Source: Gliomastix tumulicola (taxonomy: Eukaryota; Ascomycota; Sordariomycetes; Hypocreales; Bionectriaceae). From it: 64,000 nucleotides of DNA. A program made the position numbers and the translations under genes. Positions 11,636 through 21,020 of this stretch are shown one piece after another; the stretch's first letter is position 1, and each line of letters starts with the position of its first letter. The notes under the pieces are model-generated. The model saw only the letters and a program-made list of their open reading frames with translations, ran no database searches and was not told the origin of the DNA. The stretch is taken from contig BCHX01000004.1 of the NCBI GenBank assembly GCA_001599755.1, positions 3,596,001-3,660,000 on the forward strand, given 5' to 3'.

Positions 11636-13897
11636 ATGGTGTCTCTCCTGGCAGCCTCTTCATCAGCCATGGCTGCCACGACCGTCGTCAGACTCGGCGA
11701 CATCGCCTACTACTTGCACCCACCGCCTGCGCTGGACGTCAACGTCTCATTCGAGAGCGACCGCAGTGCTGAGCCTTGCACCATTCTCACCGTTGCAGAC
11801 ACCTTCCCCTCCAAAGAGCAGCTGCAGGCCCTGGTTGCCGACTTCGATGACAGCGACGACGTCTGGACGCCAGAGTTCATTTCAACCATCGTCGTTCAAT
11901 TGACGGAGCCCGACACTCAACTCTCGCCGCATGACCGGAACACGCTTCACAACCTCGGGGCCCGCAGCCTCCATGTCTTCCACAGCACTGCTTCGAGCAC
12001 GGGACTCCTCCCTTCCGGTCCATACTTCCTCCATTACGGTCGTCTCTACCTAGCATACCGACTGTACCCCGACACAGCAGGCGCATTCATTTCTTCTACG
12101 GTTCCTGCAGGGGATGACGGGTAAGTCCCCCCGGTTGCAATACTACCGTTGCGCGATGGTGCGCCCATGCTGACCAAGTGTGCACTTCAGTTTCCGCTCT
12201 CTCGACGCGTCTGCGTATGGAGAGACCTACCCATCCGCCCTGTCTGTTGCCGTCCCCTCGCGCCTTTACTGCACGAAGACCAAAGCGCAGCCGTAGGCAG
12301 GCCTGCGTCTGGCCATCAAGGATGTCATTGATCTCAAGGGCATGAAGACAGGAGCCTCCTCCAGAGCCTACACTGATCTCTACCCCCCGAAGAAGAAGAG
12401 CGCGGAGGCCGTCAAGCGCCTCATAGACCTTGGATACGTCGTCGTCGGGAAGCTCAAGACAGCTCAGTTCGCCGACTCGGAATGGCCAACGAGTGACTGG
12501 GTCGACTACCACGGTCCTTTCAACCCACGGGGGGATGGCTATCTGACACCAAGTGGGAGCAGTGCAGGGAGTGCGTCGGCCATTGCTTCATACGAATGGC
12601 TGGATCACTCGCTCGGCACGGATAGTAAGTTACCATCAGGCCTTTTCTGCGTGCCGGGCAAATCTTCAGTCAACTCACATACAGTGCTAGCCTTGGGGAG
12701 CATCAGGTCGCCCTCCGCCGCCCAGGCACTCTTCGGCATGCGACCTTCTCTCGGAGCTATCAGCACCACCGGGATGGTTCCCTATAGCACGTAAGTTTCT
12801 GAGGTTTTCTCACTCTTCGTCGCCTCTGCTGAACATGAAAAGGAACTGGGATACCATCGGCGGTTTTGCCCGCACAGCTGCAGAATTCAAAACGCTCGCA
12901 CACGCTCTCTACGGGCCAACAGGTCCAGAGGAGAAAACCTACAAGGCACGTGGATGACTCAAGCTACTGAAGTCCCTTCCCCTCCTTCTCGTATCATCAC
13001 ATCGACGCCTCTAACACTTCCCTCTTGCAGAAGCCAACGAAGCTACTCTATCCGACAGAGTATTGGCAGGTCGCGGATGCCGCAAGCCGGGAAGTCTTTG
13101 AAGCCTTCTTGACACGGGCCGAGAACTTCCTGGGTGTGCATCGCACGGAGATCAACTTGGCCGATATCTGGAGAAAGACTCACCCTGAGGGGACTGACGA
13201 ATCTATCACCAAGCACTTTCACCATGCATTCGACTAGTCTACCAACCGTGATCAGTGGATCGGACTCCTCAAGCCCTTCACCGAGGAATATGAGGCGAAA
13301 ATGGGCAAACCTCCCGTTCTCAACCCCCAAGTTCGGTTTAAGTTGTGAGTTCATCGCTCCTTGTCCGTGTGCGTCGAGGCCGAGGTCTAATTTGGTTCAA
13401 GGGGCTACACCAGGACGGTGACGGGAGATCAAAAAGCATACGGCGAGAAGCTCCTGCGGACGTACCATGACTGGTTCTACGAACACGTTATGCCGCCTGC
13501 AGAGGACGGCTACTCAGCGAGCATCATGGTACTCCCCTGGACGACCGGAGAGCCTGACTACCGCGACACATACAAAGACGGGCCACAGGAATTTACCGGC
13601 CAGGGCTTCTTCTTCTACAACGTGGGGCCGTACGCACAGTGCCCGGAACTCATCTTTCCTGGTATGTTGTTTAACGCTCATCCGTGCATCAGCTGTGCAG
13701 TTCCCCCCCCTGGCTAACCTTCTGCAGTCGGCACCACACCCTACGTCTCCAAGTACACGGGCAAGGTGGAGCAGCTGCCTGCGGCAGTGGGCTTCATTGC
13801 CGCGAAGGGGTCAGATGTCATGCTGGCCGACTTTGTAAACGATCTGTTCGATGATGGCAGCAAGCCCCAAGACTCGGTGGCTCTCGACGAGTTGTGA
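11636..13897 (+). pseudogene. Amidase-signature family gene disrupted by two in-frame TAG codons
   Basis: Reconstructed exons: 11636-12120, 12191-12624, 12691-12790, 12843-12945, 13031-13344, 13402-13661, 13728-13897. They sum to 622 codons in one frame, so the architecture is intact. Two TAG codons interrupt it, at 12294-12296 (between KTKAQP and AGLRLAIKD) and at 13235-13237 (between HHAFD and STNRDQW). The flanking protein reads straight through both and no intron can remove them. The fourth intron begins GC (12946), perhaps a decayed GT donor. Amidase-signature landmarks remain: catalytic Lys in LAIKD, cis-Ser in SGSSAGSAS, nucleophile Ser in TDTLGSIR, where Leu replaces the usual first Gly. 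Intact relatives hydrolyse amides. Sequencing error or a strain-specific null allele are alternatives to a fixed pseudogene. Confidence 0.85.
12946..13030 (+). other. GC-AG intron in the amidase pseudogene
   Basis: The exon ends ...ACCTACAAG and the intron opens GCACGT and closes CTCTTGCAG. Only this junction keeps the frame (TYK then KPTKLLYP). A GT six bases downstream would shift the frame. Either this is a rare GC-AG intron or the original GTACGT donor has mutated, which would be a third lesion in the gene. Confidence 0.7.
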
Positions 13898-14994
13898 CGG
13901 AAGTCAAGACGTGCCCGCCTTTACATGACGAGTGCTCATATGACGAGTACTCATTCGTTAACACCCATCAGCGACCGTGGTGCAAAACCTGCTATCCGTG
14001 GATACGTGAACAAGTCAGATCAGCCAGTTCACTGCTTGTATGTATGTGGATTCGGCTTCACGGTCGAGGGGGAGAACACGCAGCCTTGTCCGCCACCGTA
14101 TGGGGAGGTCTCCCCCCTTCGCATGGGAGGTCAACCTTACCCTTAAAGACATTGCACCAATAGTACCAAGGCTTCTCATTGGGCTGAGACAGGTCTCTTT
14201 TCCAAGTAAGCCAGGGTCTCGCCTCCAGCCGGTCTGATGAGAGCTTAGCAAGGGTGGAGGCAGACGGTGGCCAGAATTTCCGCCAGGGTTGGCTCGCAGA
14301 TCTACTCTCGTGAAGATTCAGAGTATCCCATGCTGGAGTATGGCTGTCTATATTTTCGGCCAGGCTATACCGGGATGACATGGTGGCTAGTGTTGAAAAA
14401 GCTAGGGATTCGGAGAATGCACACATGCCAAACGCGAGAAGAGAACAACAAAAGAAAAGAAGAAAAAAAAATAAGAAATGTGAATAAAACGTGGCGGAGT
14501 TTTTGAGAGGGCAAAGGAGAGCCCTGTCAGTCTTATCGGATGTTCAGCAGTCGCGGAGCTTTTTTTGAATGCACTGCATACTATTAGCTGTATGGTTGGG
14601 CATGGGTGGTAGGAGAGTCACATGCCATGAACTTGGAGCAAGACTGACTGATAAGCAGTGCATTTCGCACGTGGGTGCAATTGCATTTTCTTCGAATCAT
14701 ATGATTCTTGGTAGGGTAGCAATCGCATCTGCTAGACCAATCGGAATTGCACGACGGGCACACAGCTCTCCCAGCTCCTCGGACCGGTGTGCAGGGGACA
14801 CTGCATTATGTTGCACTACTGTCCCTCACAAATGCTCAGTCCGAGGCATCCTTGATTTAAAGACAGGCGAAGAGGAATAGGTAGTGGTTGTGGAAAAGAT
14901 CTAAAGTTGCCGTTATTTTGGGAACATAAAGCCTCCCAAATCTCCCACATTTCGTAGTTACATCAAGCATTTCACTGACGCCGAGACCTTGGAT
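13898..14994. other. Spacer between two broken genes
   Basis: 1.1 kb with no gene recognised. Composition turns A/T-richer than the surrounding coding DNA, with an A-rich run near 14450-14490. Scattered short frames have no family features. Confidence 0.4.
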
Positions 14995-15657
14995 AACATG
15001 GAGGTCAGAAAAGATCTGACCAGGCCGATGGAGGTGAGAGCTCCCCTGCCTATGTTCACGAATATGGGAAGAAAGTGGGAGCTCGACACCCATACGCCGA
15101 CTCTGCATGCAGCTAGCATTTTCTACATGAAACCAAGCCCACAGTATGATTCAGAGAAGCCTTACTTCTTCAACATACCTGTGGACCCGTCGCGGTCTTC
15201 TGAGGTGCAGCAGACCAATGTCAGCTATACGCGGAAGATGGTAGCTGTAGCTTGATATCAGGGGCCACGAGGCTGACTTTGCGCTCGATCGGCACGGCTT
15301 CCAGCTGGGAGAGTTCCAGACTCAGCTCTCATACGACGATTTGATGATCAACTGGCAAATAGTCTCATGCTTTTATGACGAGGTCCGGTCATTCCTGCAG
15401 AGCCAGACGGGAGCTACTCATGTGCTTCCCCTTCGACTTCCACCCTGAAGTTGCTCGCCAGTATGCCAGCCACCGCTTCCAGATTGTCAAGTAAGTTTTC
15501 AAAGAGAACAAAATGTCCAAGATCTACACAGCAGGGAACTGGTCCAATGACCTGCATGAATAGTGTATGGAAGTCCCTACGCGGCCCTGTCCGCGACTCC
15601 CCCAAGACGGGAGAGTGTGGAAGTACGAGCGTACGTGTTCTATTGAGGGGAGAGTGA
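14995..15657 (+). pseudogene. Relic of a CmcJ/AsaB/NvfI-family oxidoreductase gene
   Basis: Three frames must be joined to read the protein. The first, from 14995, gives SIFYMKPSPQYDSEKPY and QQTNVSYTRK and stops at 15253-15255. After a 1-base shift the next gives DIRGHEADFALDRHGFQLGEF and a YDDL...FYDEVRSFLQ segment. A run of C at 15427-15431 shifts again to FHPEVARQYASHRFQIV. An intron with intact GTAAGT and TAG ends (15491-15563) then leads to NVWKSLRGPVRDSP and a stop at 15655-15657. These blocks, in this order, are typical of fungal AsaB/CTB9-like and NvfI/CmcJ-like enzymes, many of which are non-haem iron oxygenases of secondary metabolism. The stretch that should carry the HxD iron motif is missing, and so is the C-terminal third. 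It is a clear relic, not a gene. Confidence 0.78.
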
Positions 15658-15826
15658 GGTAGCTATCAGGTACAGTACTAGTTCAGGCAGCCTGAAGACC
15701 TTGAGTAAGAAGAACTGCCAGTCACTCACCGTTTACGGTGCTTCCCCTGGAAATCCCCGAAGATGCCTTGTCGTTGTAGATGCTACTTATGCATGGGGTT
15801 GTTCATATGCGAGCTGCCTGCCCAGT

Positions 15827-15843
15827 AAAAAAAAAAAAAAAAA
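15827..15843 (+). repeat. Poly(A) run, 17 bases
   Basis: An uninterrupted A17 tract lies 170 bases past the oxidoreductase relic. It could be a simple homopolymer or the tail of a retroposed sequence. No target-site duplication was obvious. Confidence 0.85.
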
Positions 15844-18260
15844 GCAGTCTCGAGGCGCGCACTATGATACTGTCTGTCAAGAAGTCACTAAACAATTGAC
15901 AGAAATGTTGAAAAGGCAGCATTAACTACTAGTGAATAGAGCCCTTCATCATGCCAATGACGGAAAAGAGGACATAAGAAAAGAAAAAAAACTTTCTCTT
16001 GAAAGCCACCTAGGTGATTACGAAGTAGGAGGCGAGGGCTGTTGATGCGGCAGTTTGCATGCTGACAAGCGGGAACCGGACTTGAGGCAACTGCCGGAGA
16101 CCCATGATCATTCATGGGTCGGGGTTCAGTGGTCTGTGATAAAATTTAAAGAACTGGGAAATGCGTGTGCATGCGTTGACTCCCGTACGGGCCGAGCACG
16201 ACGTCTCGATGCTCCAGAGACAAAAAGCCAGCGTTTCCGGGACCCGGATGTCGCAATGGAACTGTAAGCGAGAAAAAGGGAGGCTGGATTCCTCCCGTGG
16301 CGAGCCATTCGATGCGAATTCCAGGTCGCACGTGCTACCTACCACACATCCGCCCTGTCTGTCACACAAGAGAGGGAGAAGGGGAGGAGCGAAGACTGCT
16401 TACGCGCGACGTGGCGGACGCGCTGTCAACGATATCAGACAGACCTCGCTTCGCTTCGCAACGTGGCGAGCGCCGTGGCAGGTGGTATGCGAAGTTTTAC
16501 ATCTCTCACTCTATCCTGCAGACCGGCGCAGGGCATGACGGTGGCGGCCGTGGCGATAGAAGGGCCAGCCAGAACGAGTGTGGAAATATCATATCTCCCA
16601 CGAAGGCATGGTTTGCGTCTTTGTCTATTCTGACATGCGGTAGGTCGCTTCTCAGCCGGATCAGAGTTTGGCCACCTTATCTCGTCATCAATTTCCAGAA
16701 GACACAGAAAGAGGAAGTTGGGTTTCCCTTTGATTCGCGTGAAACGCAGCTGAGCGGGAAGAGATAAGACGGGCGCGGGATGATGGCGGGATCCACGAAG
16801 AGAAGAAGAAATTAAGGCAAACCGCCGACGCTGGCCGGAAAGGGAGTGTACGCTCAGTAGTTAGTTAGAGTTGGAATGGGAGACGGAATGCCCTTTTCCA
16901 AAGAGAGAGGGAGAGAGAGAGGAGCGGGCTTCCATGTAGACTCGGAGTATCTCTGAAGGTTGAAGATAGGGGGGCGATCCCGCGGGGATCCGATGCCGGC
17001 GGGATTCAACCTGAATGAGCAACTGGGAGGACAAGTCAATGAAACCCAACAAGTGACGCGGCCGGGCTGGCAAAGCCATCGAGGCTAACGCAGCGTCAAT
17101 CGCACTCTCTGCTGGTCATGTGGTCAACATGCCTCTCTCTCCCCCTGTCCCTGACAAATTGAGAAGGGGAAAAAATCACACCAACAAGCAGGCAGTCTAG
17201 GTAGAAAGGGGCAGTGAGAGGTGTGCTGTCTTGAGGATGTACTTTGTATAATTGTTGAGAAAAGACCCAAAGGCGAGGGAGGCTAAGGCCAGATCCGGCG
17301 TAGATGGTGCTATGGAGATGGCTAGTCGATGGGCAGGGGGGAGGAAGGGGAGAGACATGAGAGCTTGCAGGGGAGAAGCTTGCGGGATCGAGCCGCTCGG
17401 AAAGCTGCCAAAGGTACTCGCCATGGTTCCCTTCCATCCTGTGCTCCTTTGAGGTATCTCGTGAATAAACACCGCATCGCTGTAGCCGCGGGCTCTGAGT
17501 CAAGGTTAGTCAAGGGGGCTGGACGATTAAGGAGCCCGGTCGCTGTTCTGCGCGCGCTCGTTCGTGCATCCAGGTGCCGTTATTGCCATGGAGGAAAAGC
17601 GAACTCGTAATCGTCGAGGCGTGTCGAGGTACTTCCCTGGCCTGCGTGCATGAAACGGAGCTGGTCCGGTTGGTGATGGGCGGAGTCTGAGACTTTGCAA
17701 GTGGGATCCAATTCTTGGAATGCCAGGCAAGCTTCCGTCTCCACTTCTTTTCGCATCCCGGCCGTTGCTCAACAGCTTCAGAATCCCAGCTCCCCGCGGC
17801 TGTCCCTGGTACGTGCGTTTCACCGTCTGCGTACACAGAAACGCAAGTACCCAGTACTCGCCTCCGTGCTCTCCGACACCCAGACCGCAAGATGATAGGC
17901 CAACGCCTGCCTTCACACTCTCTGCAATGGGCTGTGTGCGTGTGTGTGTTTCGCCGCTATCAAGATACTGTCTGACCTGAGCTGCCATTGGGGGTGCTAA
18001 TTAGCCGGCAGCTGTATCCAGTTTAGCCCAGTGCCTGCAGGTGTGCAGGTAGCTTTTGGGAGGGTTGCCGTCGAACCGCTGACCTGCAGCTCCTCCCTCC
18101 TCCTGCTGCAGCAGCAGCTCTTCCGACACACCACCTTCGCTTTCTCGACCTGAAGCAATAAACTGACCGTCTCTTCCCACCACCATTTCGAAAGACCCTC
18201 CCCTTTTTCTTCTTCTCTCCCCCCCTCTTTCTTCTGATCCATCATCTGTCCCTTCTTTTC

Positions 18261-18284
18261 CATCCATCCATCCATCCATCCATC
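18261..18284 (+). repeat. (CATC)6 tetranucleotide repeat
   Basis: Six CATC units in the C/T-rich leader about 130 bases upstream of the ATG at 18413. Runs like this are common in fungal 5' leaders and are often length-variable between strains. Confidence 0.9.
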
Positions 18285-18412
18285 GCTCACCCATTCTATC
18301 TATACCTTACCTCTTACACCCACTCCAACGGTGTAAGTACTCGAGGACCTCGATACCAACGTCAACTCAACAAACCACCCACCACAACCAATTCGCTCCC
18401 CGGCACCTCGCT

Positions 18413-19108
18413 ATGCCTCGCCTCACCGCTCCCCATCCCAGGCAGATCACCCGCGCCATCAACACGGCCGTCGGCGCCTCCAACGCTGGTGCCCGCACCC
18501 TCGACCACCATGCCGACGCCGTCCTGATGCCCAAGTACGCCGAGCTCCTGCGCAACCGCAGGAGTAGCGAGCACACGGATGTACGTACTATCACACATCA
18601 CAAGTCCCCCATTATCTCCCAACGGCGAAGGCGTCAAACGGTTTCCAAAACAGAAAAAGACTAACATAACACCACCCCCAAACAGTCCTCCCGCGGCCTC
18701 ACAACCACCCACCGTCCCACCCCGCAGCCCTCCATCACCAACCGCTCCAAGCCCCTCATGCAGACCTTCTCGACCAGCCCGTCCTCGTCCGCCACGCCCC
18801 TCAACCACCTCGACGCCTTCTTCCTCCCTTCCCTCGACGCCCTCACCTCCAGCCCGGAGCCCCCCGCCGCCCCCAGCGTCCCCATCCTCCCGGACAACTT
18901 CTCCGCCGTCAGCCAGCAGACCGCCGAGGCCCCCGTCATCAAGCCCGGCGTCACGATTATCGCCGTCGACCCGGACCGCGTCGTCTCCAGCTCCGCCCTG
19001 TCCGAGGTCGACGGGCTCGACGGTGTCGTGCTCAACTTCGCCCTCGCGCCCCAGGCCGAGGAGCAGAGCCATCAGGGCATGGTGAAGAATGTCTGGCAGG
19101 GGCTCTAA
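18413..19108 (+). CDS. Conserved-looking fungal protein of unknown function
   Basis: Model: join(18413..18580, 18686..19108), 196 aa, intron in phase 0 with GTACGT donor, ACTAAC branch site near 18660 and CAG acceptor. I do not recognise the family. The N-terminus is basic and Arg/Ala-rich (MPRLTAPHPRQITRAINTAV), which could be a mitochondrial targeting sequence. The middle is a Ser/Pro/Thr-rich low-complexity stretch. The C-terminal part (about 150-196) is more ordered, with VTIIAVDPDRVVSSSALSEV and DGVVLNFAL, and looks like the conserved core. Splice sites, C-rich codon use and a typical leader argue that it is real. Confidence 0.7.
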
Positions 19109-19807
19109 GGGGGGTTGCGTCTGTGTGTGTATGTGTGTGTGTGAAACGGGCTTTCGATTCTTTTGAAAGGATATGACGGAATGATGCTTCTACTTGTTTA
19201 TTGTTGATCTCTTTTTTCCTTTTTTTACATTACTTCGCTGCAAGTCCTGCCCGCTTGTTTGTTAATATCCTGTTGATACTCGTCGATATTGCATAGTTCA
19301 CGTCGAATGAGGTGGAGGGAAGATGTCAGGGTCAATGAAAGGGTCCAAAGAGACCCGATATTATCATCCTTGTGCACCGAGGTTGTTTCGAAAGCGCTCT
19401 GATTTTCGTTTCGTTTGACTATGCTACACTAACTACCGGCTCAATATCTGCTCTGTGGGTGCATGATAAGAGCCTGATAATACGCTCTGTAACAGCCCGT
19501 TTGGCGGCAGCTATTAGCTTGCGACCGGTACCCGGTCCAGAGATCTTCCTGTCCCTTGCGTTTCAAATTGCAGTCGAATCTTGACACATCGAAGATTGAT
19601 ACCGCACGTGTCGCGGCGAATGACATTGCAAATTGATCAAAACCAAGCCGTAACTCCGTCTGTGTCAGGATAAAATAAAAAAGATCCACCACGTAGGACA
19701 CTTCTTGTATAGTGCCAACTAAGTCGATGTGAATCGCAGTCGCAAGAAAGCGTTGCTCTGCGTAGCCGATCCACACGCACACACTACAACCCGGCTGCGA
19801 ACTACCC
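19109..19807. other. Intergenic, convergent 3' ends
   Basis: 0.7 kb between the 196-aa gene (plus) and RAE1 (minus). It starts with a GT-rich stretch (about 19120-19142) and then turns A/T-rich, consistent with 3' UTRs. No gene seen. Confidence 0.5.
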
Positions 19808-21020
19808 TCACCGCTTTTTCTGCGAAGGTCGAGGTTTGCACTCGTCTCCCTGTACCGGGTGCAGCATGACCTTGATGGGGTAGTCGGCCGTGTTGTGCTG
19901 GTAGCCCTTGTTCCAGTCGTAACTAACGGCGTAGGCGAAGATGCTGCCAGTCTTGTTGAACTTGGTCGCGGTGATGCTCCCGCCGACGTTGGGGTAGCCC
20001 TTGAGCCGGTGCTTCGCGTCCTTGTCCCAGAAGTGGAAGGTTCCGTCGGAGCCCGCGGTGCTGAAGGTGCCGTGGACGGGGTGGAAGGAGATGGCGTTGA
20101 CGGCGTGGACGTTGGTGACGTTGTTCACGACGGGGTCTCGGTGGCACTTGAAGGAGAAGTTGAGGCTAGAGCGAAGCGGTTAGTTACGGCAGCTCCCTTA
20201 GGAATACGAGGGGATTGCAGCTTACCCAGAGTCCTTCTCCTCGACGTACTGGATCGCACATCGGCCCTCGATGCTGCCAATAGCAAACCCGGCATTATCG
20301 GTGAAGCAACTAACAACACGAGTCTGCCACTTGAGCGGGCTCTGGATCGTCTTGTAAAACTTTGTCGGCTGCCCAAGGTCAATAACGTTGATGTAGCGGT
20401 CCGCGGTGCCGACGATGCAGAGGTTGTTCTTGACGTCCATGGTGTAGACGCGGTCCTGGCAGGTGACGCTCCCGGCGGGCGACGGCTGCCGCAGGTCCCA
20501 GTACTTGAGCGTCTTGTCCCACGAGCCGGAGACGACCATGGGCGTGCCCTGGTTCTCGAAGAAGCGCACCGCGCGGACGGGCTGGTCGTGCGTGCCCACG
20601 ACCATCTCCTGCTGGGACTGCAGGTCGCAGACCTTGACGTTCTTGTCGGCGCCTGCGGAGACAATCTTGTAGCCATCCTGTCGAGTTTTATGCCGTTAGC
20701 AAAAGCCACATCCGCGTGTTTCGCAGCCTCCATCGTCTTACCTTGGAGAAGTCGCAGTTCAGCACGGGCTGGGAATGCTCGTAGGCATGCTTTCCCTGGC
20801 TCTGGCCCTGCGAGTTGATCTCGTAGATCCGCACCTTGTTGTCCCAGCTCGCCACAGCGAGGAGGTCGGTCCCGTTGGGCGTCGTCGCCGGCGAGAAGGC
20901 GAGATCGGAGATGCTGTCGGTGGGCGGATCGCTGAGGGCGACGTCGTTCTTGAGGTCGCCCTGTGTCTGGGACGCCGCGCTCGCCGCGCTGCTTGCGGCG
21001 CCGCCGAAGAAGCCTGACAT
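19808..21020 (-). CDS. GLE2: mRNA export factor RAE1/GLE2 (WD40 nucleoporin)
   Basis: Model: complement(join(19808..20165, 20226..20677, 20742..21020)), 362 aa. RAE1/Gle2 is a seven-bladed WD40 propeller that binds the GLEBS motif of Nup98-type nucleoporins and helps export mRNA at the nuclear pore. The N-terminus MSGFFG then a Ser/Ala-rich lead precedes the first blade. Later blades include VSGSWDKTLKYWDLR, the signature VYTMDVKNNLCIVGTADR and the C-terminal AVNAISFHPVHGTFSTAGSDG followed by FHFWDKDAKHRLK, all specific to this family. Length matches yeast Gle2 (365 aa). The second intron splits a Gly codon. It is transcribed away from NUO-21.3 across a 1.86 kb spacer. Confidence 0.95.

Larger units (their letters stand above)
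15658..18412. other. Gene-poor spacer and leader of the 196-aa gene
   Basis: 2.75 kb without a recognisable gene. It contains an A17 run at 15827-15843 and long G/A- and C/T-rich stretches. The last 300 bases are strongly C/T-rich and include a (CATC)6 run just upstream of the next gene, so they probably form its promoter and leader. Open frames around 16161-16538 and 17510-17990 lack domain features and look like chance. Confidence 0.45.

Noticed and set aside
11636..15657. Amidase plus oxidoreductase relic as a secondary-metabolite gene cluster
   Set aside because: No polyketide synthase, peptide synthetase, terpene cyclase or pathway regulator lies nearby, and both genes are broken.
19859..20818. 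319-codon plus-strand frame across RAE1
   Set aside because: It covers the exons and introns of the well-supported minus-strand RAE1 gene and has shadow-type composition.
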